DNA from: Gari tellinella
Taxonomy: Eukaryota; Mollusca; Bivalvia; Cardiida; Psammobiidae
Direction of reading: 5' to 3'
DNA: 64,000 nt
NCBI GenBank assembly: GCA_922989275.2
Contig: OV277870.1
Coordinates: forward strand, 34,530,356 to 34,594,355
Shown here: in pieces, positions 52,320 to 61,899 of the stretch
Position numbering within the stretch: position 1 is the first letter of the stretch
Layout of the letters: each line of letters starts with the position of its first letter
Notes under the pieces: generated by a model
Database searches by the model: none
What the model saw: the letters and a program-made list of their open reading frames with translations, nothing else
What the model was told of the DNA's origin: nothing
Made by a program: the position numbers and the translations under genes

Positions 52320-52790
52320 ATATTAACCCATTGCTTGCCATTGGCGAGATGACTGGTATTAACCAACAGTTTAGATCCAGATTAGACAACTCGTTGGATC
52401 CAATCTGTTGACACTCGTCTTAAGGTTAACTCTTTTGGTGCCAAACTGATCGTTGGTTTTTACCAAGATTATCGTCTGCTTCAGTATTGTTGTTTGCAAG
52501 ATCGTTTCAACGCGAGATTCAATGTACAGTAGTACATGTATGACTTAAAAGATAGCGATACGAGTGTCAAACAGTTTGACTCCTGATCAGACGCCGCGTT
52601 ACAAGGCACTTGATCAGGAGTCAAACTGTTTGCAAAGTCTACTTTATGCGACGTCGGTGCCAAAAGTCGCATAAAGTCGCATTTTTTTTTTCAATTAAAA
52701 CTGCACATAATTTATCTGAATTTTACAAATATTGCAGGCGATAATTTCAAAGCAGACGATATATAGTGTTATATTCTCCCTGGCGTTGTA
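52320..52790. mobile_element. T1 copy interrupted by another T1; perfect outer-arm M65 at 52568-52632
   Basis: The outer copy starts TTAACCCATTGCTTGCC and resumes with AATATTGCAGGCGATAATTT. The inner copy (about 52428-52665, minus) starts TTAACTCTTTTGGTGCC and ends CGGTGCCAAAAG. M65 carries GACTCCTGATC and its exact complement, a symmetric change; its core has two mismatches. Confidence 0.7.
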
Positions 52791-52989
52791 TGTAGATAAT
52801 TATTGAGTTCCTCGCTTAGCTGGGTCTTCTCATAAACGAAACGGTCAAAGAATTTTATTACTTTTCTCTTGTTCGAGGCGACATATTTGATCTTATCTGA
52901 CATAAAGAAAAATATTGTCTATGTCCATAAATATTGTCCAATTGCTTATTCATGCCGTGGAATACAAATATTGCTAAACGAGCAAGTGC

Positions 52990-53190
52990 AGTAAACTTTA
53001 ACCATTTTACTGCTTTTATGCCATCTGCTTAAAAGTGTTATCTGCTTCGATTTCTTAAATTTATATCTTCGAAACATCGATAAGAGTTTCAAACAGTTTT
53101 GATCCTGATCAGACGCCGAGTTACTCGGCGTCTGATCAGGATCAAAACTGTTTGCAAATGTAGTCAATCGTTGATTGCAGAGTTAATAAA
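52990..53190 (-). mobile_element. MITE, family T1, perfect M65 at 53090-53154
   Basis: M65 is perfect over 65 bp with TTTTGATCC and GGATCAAAA, and core GCCGAGTTACTCGGC. Both differences from 17742 are mirrored in the other arm. The left end ACTTTAACCATTTTACTGC and right end GCAGAGTTAA mark the element. Confidence 0.85.
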
Positions 53191-53274
53191 GTAGTGGCGT
53201 GTGCGAAATAAACATCCAACAAAACTACCAATAAAATAGTCCCAACAAACCTTTGAACGGCTAACTCAAGTTAT

Positions 53275-53450
53275 GAAACAGTTTTGAACCAGATCAACTT
53301 ACGAGGAAAATCGACATCTGGTCAGGATCTTACCTTTTTGTCATCCTCATAGAATTTTTTCTCTATATAAATCACTACAGTCAATTTATTAACGTTACAA
53401 ACGACACATTTTAAGCAGACGATGTTTACATAGTGCATTAAGGATTAAAT
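53275..53450 (+). mobile_element. T1 remnant
   Basis: GAAACAGTTTTGAACCAGAT, GACATCTGGTCAGGATC and TTTTAAGCAGACGATGTTTA; palindrome core gone. Confidence 0.5.
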
Positions 53451-53519
53451 TCTCTATCAATTACAGTAAAGGCCTGCTTTAAATAACGTCCGCACAATTG
53501 AAAGCATGTTTCGGTGTTT

Positions 53520-53600
53520 AAGACAGGTTGCTTCTTAAAGCAGGGTGACAGTAAAGCTTTCTGCTTTACTGTCATCCTTCTTGAAGTTGTCTCCTGCCTT
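53520..53600. repeat. Hairpin, N type
   Basis: CTTAAAGCAGGGTGACAGTA faces TTTACTGTCATCCTTCTTGA around AAGCTTTCTGC, within AGACAGGTTGC and GTCTCCTGCC flanks. Confidence 0.75.
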
Positions 53601-53796
53601 CAATGCCATCAATGAGACTGTATTAAGATGTCGTAAAATGGAGATTTTTCTGTATATCATCGTTCTGTTTGTAACGAATAATACAATGTTTATGAACGGC
53701 TGTAATAGGTATAGACTGCGGATGTGTTGTAATTAATCATGCTTCATAAGTAGTCAATTGCATACGTCTAGTACAATTTTGTATACAAGTTTGTAT

Positions 53797-54055
53797 ACAG
53801 TGGGGAAGACGTTATTCTTTTCATTTCAAACTAAACTAAATGAGAACGCAATTCGCTTAAAAGTTAGATGTAGAAAATTGATAGTGTTTTGAAAATTATA
53901 GAAATTTATTTCAGTTTGAGTGACAAACAGTTTGGAGCCTGGTCAGACGTCAGCTGCTCGGCGTCTGGTCAGGCTACATACTGTTTGCAGTGGATATACT
54001 GACTTTAGCACAAACGCCTAAAGTTATTAGGGGTAGAAATGGAAAGGATATAGTA
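53797..54055 (+). mobile_element. MITE, family B, M65 at 53924-53987
   Basis: TACAGTGGGGAAGACGTTAT start; M65 GAGCCTGGTCAGACGTCAGC with one base lost at the core; GCAGTGGATATACTGAC follows. The right end is worn. Confidence 0.7.
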
Positions 54056-54281
54056 TGTGTATCAGAGGTATTTTATAGTTCGATGATTGGATGTTATGAG
54101 GGATTTTTGAAAGATACATGTTCTGTATTTCGAATGGAATTTGAAAGTGACAATTCTTGAAGTGTTTTTGCGGTGTTAAAAACAGTTTTTTCCAAGTTCA
54201 AAGGATTCGTTATGGCGTTTTACAGGTAAATCACATGGTGACAGTTTATATCTAGCTCAAGAATAATACATTTATTAGCCC

Positions 54282-54442
54282 ATTCATGTCTGAGTTTTGC
54301 AATGGGTTCTCCCTTTGTGCATGCTGTAAGAGCTCGTCATTGATATTCAAGGGAAGACAGCGCATTAATTTCACATTAAATAGCAAACAGTGCAGATCCT
54401 TTTGATGCCTCTACACTGTTAACTTATATCTAGTTTTGTATA
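54282..54442 (+). mobile_element. L/F-type MITE remnant
   Basis: GCCCATTCATGTCTGAGTTT and AGCAAACAGTGCAGATCC joined directly to CTCTACACTGTTAAC; hairpin core deleted. Confidence 0.45.
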
Positions 54443-54629
54443 GACACTTATTGGTTAAGCTGTCCGTCCGTCTCCGGATGTAAAGACTTATTTAACTTGG
54501 TGACTGATTTCTTGATATAGCTCATGTTTTCTGTTGAAACATTTCAAGGTATTATAGAACAGTTGTGTGTTGTAATTTAGGCTTTGAACAAAGGCGACAT
54601 TTATAAATTGGCAATCTATAAATTGGTCA

Positions 54630-54860
54630 TTAACCCATTTGTACCCAGTGGATTCTTCCATGTTTATGTGTTGGATTAGTCCATTTTTTATCAAAGGGAT
54701 GCCTGGTCAAAAATTTCATTTTCATTTTGTTTTAATTTGAAATTCCTATCAGCAAACAGTATATAGACATTGATCAGACGCCGCACAATGTGGCGTCTGA
54801 TCAGAGACTACACTGCTTGCCTATGTCCCATATATGGGATCGTGGGCACAAATGGGTTCA
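54630..54860 (-). mobile_element. MITE, family F, near complete, hairpin 54753-54819
   Basis: TTAACCCATTTGTACCCAGT at the left, GGGCACAAATGGGTTCA at the right, where TTAA has mutated. The hairpin keeps the M65 core GATCAGACGCCGCACAATG but its arms are those of F. Confidence 0.8.
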
Positions 54861-54995
54861 GTAGTAGCTTGTTCAGCTTTTCAAAACCTGTGTAAACCCG
54901 CCCGTTCAATCGAACAGTATGAAAAAATGTCGCTTGAAAGTATTTGAAACAGAATCTGAGTTGCTAACATTTATACAAAGTGACATAAGCTACCG

Positions 54996-55241
54996 TAACT
55001 ATTTCGCTGTCAAACTAATCGTGAGATTTTTACCCCTTCGCCGTTTCATTCTCGTCTGATTCAATTTTGTCGTTTGCAAGATCGTTACAAAGTAAGATTC
55101 AATGTAGAAAGACTTAAGACATATCGATACGAGTGTCAAACAGTTTGGATCCTGATCAGACGCCGCGTTACGCGGCGTCTGATCAGGATCCAAACTGTTT
55201 GCAAAGTCCCCCTTTGGTGCCATTGACAGTGAAATAGTTAA
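54996..55241 (-). mobile_element. MITE, family T1, complete (246 bp), perfect M65 at 55137-55201
   Basis: TAACTATTTCGCTGTCAAAC at the left and GACAGTGAAATAGTTAA at the right. M65 is identical to the reference copy at 17742. TTTCATTCTCGTCTGATTCA is the signature in reverse. Confidence 0.9.
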
Positions 55242-55455
55242 TATTAAACTTAAATTAAAGTTTCTAAACTGTTTTAAATTGTTTGCTGGATTTGGTTAAA
55301 GGTACATTGCAGCCTATATAACTCTGGTACAACGAGGCTCTAAAACTTTCTTACATAGTCTATCTTATGTCTCCACCAATTCTTAGTTGTGACTACCTAT
55401 TTCAATTAAACTCTCACCTTCTTTTTAAAAACAGCATTGCGTTTAATCAGTCTTA

Positions 55456-55630
55456 TTAATCCTTTCGGTGCCAACGTCACATAAAGTCTACTTTGCATAC
55501 AGTTTGGATCCTGATCTGATTAAGATTCGAACTTTGCTGTTTGACACACGTATATAGATATTTCTAACGTTATACTACCTTAATCTAACTTTGAAATGAT
55601 CTTGCAGAATACAATATTGAAGGACTGGTT
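55456..55630 (+). mobile_element. T1 remnant
   Basis: TTAATCCTTTCGGTGCCAAC, TTTGGATCCTGATCTGAT with most of the core lost, ACTACCTTAATCTAACTTTG. Confidence 0.55.
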
Positions 55631-56523
55631 GCGCCATACTCCATGATAGATGTTCACTAAGTACTGATATGTATACTGTTTAATCCATTTTTGAATTAAC
55701 ATTTTAATAGAGAGTTATTTTTAACAATTTATTTCAAACTTGATGAAAAGCAACGCAGACCTTGGTCAGAAGCCTTCATGGATCCTCTGAGCTTGTTTTC
55801 TCTGTTTGCATAAGCCCTCTAGGGCAAGTGTAATCTTCCCAGGTACACTGTCTGTAAATGATTACGAGCATACATGTAGCTTTATCCTCCCCTGCTAAAT
55901 TGGACTTTGCAATCAGTACAACAACACCTTTGTTGTAAACGATACTCATCCTACAAATGCAGCAGAGTCGGAACGTTCAAGTGTAGTAAATTGTTTTATC
56001 CTCTGCTTAAAATAAGTCGGCTCCGGAATAACTCACAATCAATTTTACGCCATATAGTCCTACGCGTGTCAGAAAGTTTTAGCCTAGATCTATTTATCTA
56101 AATATTTATAAAGATCTAATTGTTATTATAATGTTCAGTAAGAACTTCTGCAGTTTCAAAACGAGTGTCCTAATACATATCAGAGCATTGATTTTGCATG
56201 ATAGAAACTGTATCCACACGCGCGTGTCGGATCCAAGCTTCAGATTAAACAAGACCTTATTATTGATCCATATCAAATTATCAATTTGAAAACCATGCAT
56301 CTCTTGTGATCTATGATTAAGTTACTAATCATTTGTCTATTCATCGTTTTGCACATGCATGAACTGCTTCGATTTGCATTTTGCATATACTGGTAGCGAT
56401 CTAAGGAGCTCGACAGTTTGAGGGACTGCAAGCAGTCAGTACAGTAGCGTACGTGTTCAATTACTGGTACCACTGTTTGCTGTTTAGGTTAGCAGTTTGT
56501 GTCCCATGTGCAGCGTGCAGAGT
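55631..56523. other. Spacer with decayed E-type hairpin (about 55745-55815)
   Basis: GCAACGCAGACCTTGGTCAG and CTTCATGGATCCTCTGAG recall E. Nothing else is supported; the short open frames lack domain or splice evidence. Confidence 0.4.
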
Positions 56524-56760
56524 AAAGTAGAGAAAACATTTTCTTCCCAAATAAACCCTATTACGCTTAAACTATTATTTTCATTGCAAACAGTTTGGAG
56601 CCAGATCAGACACCGGGTAACCCGGCGTAAGATCAGGCTCCAAACTGTTTGCCATTCATATTAAAACTGATATTCTGAATTGTCAAAATGTTGTCATTTT
56701 CTATATTTCATTGCAATGCGTTTGCGTTTGAACAAAAGAATTGCGTTTTCTCCACTGTAT
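56524..56760 (+). mobile_element. MITE, family B, M65 at 56587-56651
   Basis: TAGAGAAAACATTTTCTTCC to GCGTTTTCTCCACTGTA. M65 GAGCCAGATCAGACACCGGG with three mismatches, GGGTAACCC centre. Confidence 0.8.
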
Positions 56761-57466
56761 TTCAGACCGGTAGTCTACACGCAATCGATGGCCAGCGACG
56801 GCAATCGCTTTCTTTACTGAACTCATCACAGGTAATGCGTTGCTGCGCACCTGTCTCACTTTGTTTACATGTTGTTAGGAATGGGCGGAAGTTTACAAAT
56901 TGAACGCATGCGCATACTTTTTAAATCTACATGAGGCGCGTATTAATATTTATTGGGAAAAAATGATACATAGAAATTTAATTCGCACGGTTTAAATATG
57001 TCGAAACGATTTAACTTGTTAAATATAAAACAGAAATTAAATAGGCGATCGGTCTTGATTTTCTACATTCAATTGTGACAAACGCCCAGACTATTTTCCT
57101 GAAACGTAACTCTTTCCGGTAGGTGTTGTAAGGTCACATGGCAAAGTCAAACGGGAGCAGACTGAAAATGTAAACAGAAACTTACCGACAATACGCAAAT
57201 AACTCCCGTCTAGAGTAAGTGATAGTTACTGCAAAGTAAATCCCCAAGTATATCAACAAAGCACTATGTTTATAAGTATGGGTTAATTCTGAATGCATGT
57301 CGTTAAACTCGGAACGAAATAAAACATTGATCAGTGCTGTAACTAAGCCAGCAGCCAGCACAGTGCCATTAAATCAGTTCACCTAACACGTCTGCCAACT
57401 GTCACTACTAGTCTAGTGTCAGTTAACACTTCTTTTTCAAATATGTCGTCTGCTTAGTGTATGTCT
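56761..57466. other. Spacer with promoter-like words
   Basis: AACGCATGCGCATAC at 56904 resembles an NRF1 site. On the minus strand a GTAAGT donor lies at 57180-57185 after CGTATTGTCG. I cannot assign either to a gene. Confidence 0.3.
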
Positions 57467-57700
57467 TGTAGTGAATATACGCCTTACTGGCCCATGTCAC
57501 AGCATGGTATGGCTCCAAGCCTCGTGTAACCGTCTACGGTCGGTATTAGTCTATGTCATCATTGTCATGTCAGTACATCTAGGTTCATGCCGAGTAATCA
57601 ACTGATGGAATAGGATGGCTGACGAGGTAATCCGGATAGCGGTATAGGCTAAAACAAGGACCGCTAATATACGGCATATGGCCGATGCGGTTTCACCACA
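57467..57700 (-). repeat. 3' LTR (element on minus strand)
   Basis: Plus strand reads TGTAGTGAATATAC to GGTTTCACCACA; on the element strand TGTGGTG to CACTACA, i.e. TG...CA ends with short imperfect inverted termini. Confidence 0.9.
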
Positions 57701-57709
57701 TTCCCCCCC
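57701..57709 (-). promoter_or_regulatory. Polypurine tract
   Basis: On the minus strand CGGGGGGGAA runs directly into the 3' LTR. This is the usual position of the primer for plus-strand DNA synthesis. Confidence 0.8.
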
Positions 57710-58015
57710 GTTTAGTAAGAACCTGTTCTATACTATTATCAGCCATATGGTGAGATTTGGTTGCTCATCCTTGAGAATCTTCTCATACGGATAGAGTTAA
57801 CTCAGTACCCATCAATGCATCAACGGCTATTATAAATAAAGCCTGATACTGTGACACTTCAGATGATTGGTATTATCATAATTACAAAATGTGAAATGCC
57901 AAGCCTGTCCACCATAACGGACAAGACTAGTATCCCAAATTTCCAAGGTACTTAACACATGAAAACTCTACAGACCAAGACCATTATGATTGGTCTGCAG
58001 TTGTACCTGCATGAG

Positions 58016-58780
58016 TCATGTGTGTGCAACCTTGTATGCAACCTCCCCGAAGGATGCCTTATAAACATTCAGTATGCAGAGTTTGTCTCGAGCTGGAGGT
58101 GGCCTAGACCTCTTGACAATTTCATTATACTGTACATAACAACATTGGCAATCGGTTTGGCTTGTATCCAAGGTTGCAAGTATCTTCATCCAAATCCGGG
58201 CATCTTCAGCAGCTGTATCAACTACATTTAGGTCATGCCACTCAATGGTTAAACACACTCTAACATTTGTATTGGAGTTTATGTCCAGAGTTACCCATTC
58301 CTCCTCCCCCTTCTCTTTTACAGACAAGGCATCTAGGTCTTCTGTTTCACAGAGTTGAGAAATGGCATGGCAATCGTCATCTTCCGATGTCTGATGAGCA
58401 AAGTCTTCTGCATAGTCATCTTTGAATGTCGGATAAATGTGATTGTTGGACGCGATGAGTTCACTGCGACAACACTCACTTTTAGTGTGAAAACAGTCAG
58501 CAGGAGATGGTTGAACGCGATTTACCGATTCTTCTTGCACACAACTATTTGACCCACTTTGAGAATGACCCAAATTTGTTGCTTGCACCGGTATGTCTCG
58601 GTGACTGTCTACCCACTGCGGTTGCACACAGCAATTAAGCTCACTGTCTGCTGCCTGCGAAGGATTTTCTTCTTCGGGCCTTACTCGTAATTGGATCGGT
58701 GGTTGGCCCTTGATGCCCCCGACCCCTCCCCGTTTAAAAATTCAGTTTGGACCCCCTCAGCTACAGCCTTTTTATTACCA
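58016..58780 (-). CDS. Second ORF of the LTR element, probably reached by -1 frameshift; possible protease remnant
   Basis: The frame is open from about 58755 (after a TGA at 58749-58760) to the stop before 58016. It lies -1 relative to the gag-like ORF and overlaps its last 55 or so bases. The only start-like codon is GTG at 58625-58627, so frameshift expression fits better than independent initiation. It is acidic in the middle (EDDD, EEE). At residues 131-144, counted from GTG, HDLNVVDTAAEDAR follows a beta-like stretch (VRVCLTIEW). This recalls the DTGA active-site strand of retropepsins, with Ala where Gly is usual. If so, activity is doubtful. No second (ILG) signature is clear. Homology is tentative; no reverse transcriptase motif follows. 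Confidence 0.6.
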
Positions 58781-59871
58781 GAGTCTTCAGTGTTTGGTGG
58801 ATATCTGTATGTCTCTATCAGATTATTTCCTTTAATGACTTCATCTCCTGGTAATTGTATTAACTGTGTGGCCACAGGCTGCACTGTCAGGGCTGAAGCA
58901 AATGGTCCACTGGTCTGGAGATACTGTTGTTGCTGTTGTTGTTGCTGAGGTACAGACTGTTGTTTTTGTTGAGCAATAGGACAAACCTCATCAAAATGAT
59001 TTGGAAAATCACACCGGAAACAGTATCTGTTCGGTGATGGTGATCTAGCACGAGGTTGTCTGTTGTTGAGCAATTCTCTGCTTGTATCCATCTGGATGGC
59101 AATGGAATCTATCTGGCTGACCATTGAATCTATCTGTATACAAATCTTGTCAGTGGTCATATCCAACTTTGTTTTCCAAGCTTTGAATTTAAGTTCTTCC
59201 TCAACAACATCTGGCTCTTGGTAACTAGACTCAGCAGTTACATGTTCTGTATCATACGGTATGGATTGATGTACAAAATCATCATATAAATTTTCCTCAT
59301 CATGCTGGGGCAATTCATTCCATTTGGGGAAATCATCATATTCCTCATCACACATTTGTGAATCATTCCGTCTGGTGAAAACCTCCAGATTATCATCACG
59401 GTTGAGTGAGTCACGGAAATAACCATGTGTATATTTTGGGATATCATCATACAAATATTCCTCATCACACATTTGTGAATCATTCCGTCTGGTGAAATCA
59501 ACATCCAGATTATCATCACGTCTGGGTGAGTCACGGAAATAATCATGTGTATGTGTATCTTCCCATCTGGACCTGAACGGTCTTCTTGGGGAATGGTCTC
59601 TTGAATGATAATAGGCTTCTGATCTAGGAAAACGGTCATTACCAAAATATTCTAAATCAGGCATAGAATCATAATACATCGAAAAATCGATCATGTCTAT
59701 GAGATCTTCTATATTCCTCAGGTATGGAATACAGCGGAAATCGTCTTCCGTTATATTCCCATATCTGTCACGGATTTCCATTATTTCATCTGCCAGACGG
59801 TGACTTGAGTATGGCAGGTCCAATAAATCCCTGTATGAACAGAAATTTATTGGCAATAGTGAACCATCCAT
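58681..59871 (-). CDS. Gag-like protein with helix-hairpin-helix and CCHC zinc knuckle
   Basis: 396 residues from an ATG at 59869-59871. Residues 8-52 fit a ComEA-type helix-hairpin-helix (INFCSYRDLLDLPYSSHRLA, then RDRYGNI and a closing CIPYLR), a DNA-binding fold unusual in gag. Residues about 107-140 and 148-180 are a tandem duplication sharing RRNDSQMCDEEY. Residues 225-268 may form a coiled coil. A CCHC knuckle is at C284, C287, H292, C297. A nine-Gln stretch follows at about 309-316. The last 17 codons overlap the next ORF. No capsid major-homology motif is seen. It probably packages the element RNA; host-gene domestication is unlikely given the identical LTRs. Confidence 0.85.
   Translation of the reverse strand: MDGSLLPINFCSYRDLLDLPYSSHRLADEIMEIRDRYGNITEDDFRCIPYLRNIEDLIDMIDFSMYYDSMPDLEYFGNDRFPRSEAYYHSRDHSPRRPFRSRWEDTHTHDYFRDSPRRDDNLDVDFTRRNDSQMCDEEYLYDDIPKYTHGYFRDSLNRDDNLEVFTRRNDSQMCDEEYDDFPKWNELPQHDEENLYDDFVHQSIPYDTEHVTAESSYQEPDVVEEELKFKAWKTKLDMTTDKICIQIDSMVSQIDSIAIQMDTSRELLNNRQPRARSPSPNRYCFRCDFPNHFDEVCPIAQQKQQSVPQQQQQQQQYLQTSGPFASALTVQPVATQLIQLPGDEVIKGNNLIETYRYPPNTEDSGNKKAVAEGVQTEFLNGEGSGASRANHRSNYE
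58707..58731 (-). promoter_or_regulatory. Four G-runs (possible G-quadruplex) after slippery site
   Basis: On the minus strand GGGGAGGGGTCGGGGG, then GGG after a short CATCAA loop. Four tracts of three or more G with loops of 1-6 bases satisfy the usual quadruplex pattern. It begins at the base following the heptamer. Confidence 0.6.
58732..58738 (-). promoter_or_regulatory. -1 frameshift slippery heptamer TTTAAAC
   Basis: Read in the gag frame as T-TTA-AAC (codons Leu379 and Asn380), exactly the X-XXY-YYZ arrangement. A -1 slip enters the 58016 frame, which is open there. The stop of gag lies 49 bases downstream. Confidence 0.8.
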
Positions 59872-61565
59872 TTTGAATACTTGTGCAGGCTAAACCGCCT
59901 AACCAACACCAAATACTTTGAATATATGTGCAAGGTAAACCGCTTAATCAACACAAAATAGTCAAAATGCTATAAGAAATATTTACTTTTCATCCAAAAG
60001 TGTTGTATTGGGTAGAATAGGTAAATTATTCTGAACAATAACTGAAGTTCCAATTTAATAAAATATACTTCAAAAGCTTCATAATAGACTTCACTGGCAG
60101 TATTGTATGACTTGTTTAAACATACTACCAAATATTACTAAAATATACCAAAATACTTTTTATTGGTTACTATTATAATTACCGGTAGCAGTCCCTAAAT
60201 TACAGCAATGTCTAGAGGATCAAGCTACTCAATCCACCCGAAATCTCACGACAAGGTGCAGAAATACCAAGATATACCCAAATTTATACCTTTTTTTTTT
60301 TTTTTTTTTTTTTAAGGTATCAAAATATCAGTAATTAATGCTATCATAATCCAAATATTTATCATTCACCCAAATACATTAACGGGTAGAACAGATATAA
60401 TATTCAAGCATTTACCTAATGAGGTTAAATTTTGCATTAAATATGGCCAAAAATTTGTCACTTTGTGAGTCCTTTCTAAATAGTAAAGTTTCACATAATT
60501 CACACAAAATACAAAAAAAATTATCATGTATATCTAAAGATATCAAATAGATATCAGAAGATATCAACAGATATCAGCTGATAACAAAAACTACCAAATG
60601 CCTAAATACTTAAACATCAATGTCTAGGGTAGCAAGCTACTCAATCGACCTGATACCGCGAGACAAAGTGTAAAAAATGCCAAAATATAATTGTGCAATA
60701 TCAAGATATCCTTTAGATATCAGGATAATTAAACTTTAAATAGTCAAATATTTAAAAAGCACATGTTCATAATTTTTTGTTGAACACGTGACAAGTCGGT
60801 CTCAAATTTCACAGACCAAATTAAATTCCAGTATAAAAAGGAAATTTTTACAACAATTTGGTTGCAAAACTACTTATAAGAACTGTTCACGTAGTGACAA
60901 TAGACTAATAAAATTTAGAAAAAGATTGAAATAATCAATCCCGATGTCACGTGGTTTCACGGACAGCCAAAGTGAGAATATTTTCGAAATTTGTACAAAT
61001 TATGTTTATTATAAATTCAGAAATTCCAAAAAAGAAGGCTGAAGCCTCTTATTATTCTCAGAAAATGGTTTGTTTATGCACACAATACCTGTGCGCCACG
61101 GCAGCAAATTTAAACTAACCCATTCAAAAAGCATGCCGCACCCATGACAAGTTTTCGAAACCCATCGAAAAAATATCACAAATTACAATAAAAATTTGCA
61201 AATTATTCTCATAAAATGCTAGTTTGTGCACACAATACCTGTGCGCCACGGCTGCAAATTTAAACTAACCCATTTAAAAAGCACGCCGCACCCATGACAA
61301 ATTTTCGGAACCCACCGAAAAAATGTCACAAACCACACAAAATCTGCAAGTTAATCTACCTACACGGTCAAAACAACCCAGTTTTACCCCGTGACCTAAG
61401 AAACAACTATGCAAGATAGAGTGAGACCCCGCCAACTTCGCGAAAATGTCACCACCCGAATCAAAACCAGATTCCCTGTGATCGACAGAATTTGCCCAAG
61501 TTGTTGCGCATTAAAATGGTATAAAAAAAAATAATTGCAAAAAGCAACCCTGGTCACAGCGTCAT
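59872..61565 (-). other. LTR element leader, non-coding
   Basis: AT-rich, no ORF. Includes a T run at 60291-60314 and GATATC-rich DNA near 60530-60720. The first bases after the 5' LTR (ATGACGCTGTGACCAGGG on the element strand) do not begin TGG, so no standard tRNA primer site is evident. Confidence 0.7.
61050..61350 (-). repeat. 150-bp direct duplication in the LTR leader
   Basis: CACAATACCTGTGCGCCACG occurs at 61081 and 61231, and flanking words (TTTAAACTAACCCAT, GCCGCACCCATGACAA) repeat at the same 150-bp offset, with about 90% identity by eye. Confidence 0.85.
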
Positions 61566-61799
61566 TGTAGTGAATATACGCCTTACTGGCCCATGTCACA
61601 GCATGGTATGGCTCCAAGCCTCGTGTAACCGTCTACGGTCGGTATTAGTCTATGTCATCATTGTCATGTCAGTACATCTAGGTTCATGCCGAGTAATCAA
61701 CTGATGGAATAGGATGGCTGACGAGGTAATCCGGATAGCGGTATAGGCTAAAACAAGGACCGCTAATATACGGCATATGGCCGATGCGGTTTCACCACA
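61566..61799 (-). repeat. 5' LTR (element on minus strand)
   Basis: Same 234 bases as 57467-57700. The promoter should lie here; no clear TATA box was identified. Confidence 0.9.
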
Positions 61800-61899
61800 G
61801 TCTTTTGTCTTCTTCACATGGAAAATACTGAATAATAGTGATTCCAATGTCAAAAACTGTAAATGGAAGCTGATCAGACGCCAAATTTTATCATTCAGT

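Larger units (their letters stand above)
57467..61799 (-). mobile_element. LTR retrotransposon with gag-like and second ORF, no reverse transcriptase
   Basis: Two 234-bp direct repeats, identical by eye, bound 4.33 kb. The flanks both read GTCT (57463-57466 and 61800-61803), a 4-bp target duplication. Transcription is leftward. Order: LTR, 1.7-kb leader, gag-like ORF, -1 overlapping ORF, 315-bp tail, polypurine tract, LTR. There is no room for reverse transcriptase or integrase, so it must move with enzymes from elsewhere. Identical LTRs imply a very recent insertion. It resembles the TR-GAG class of gag-only LTR elements. Confidence 0.9.

Noticed and set aside
1775..55223. Many 60-90-codon frames sharing NSLDPDQTPRNAASDQDPNC-like peptides
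   Set aside because: They are translations of the M65 palindrome and its T1 or B flanks on either strand. The same peptide appears wherever the repeat does, with no splice or start evidence.
60291..60314. T run in the LTR leader as a SINE tail or terminator
   Set aside because: No tRNA head or other element end is next to it; simple homopolymer.
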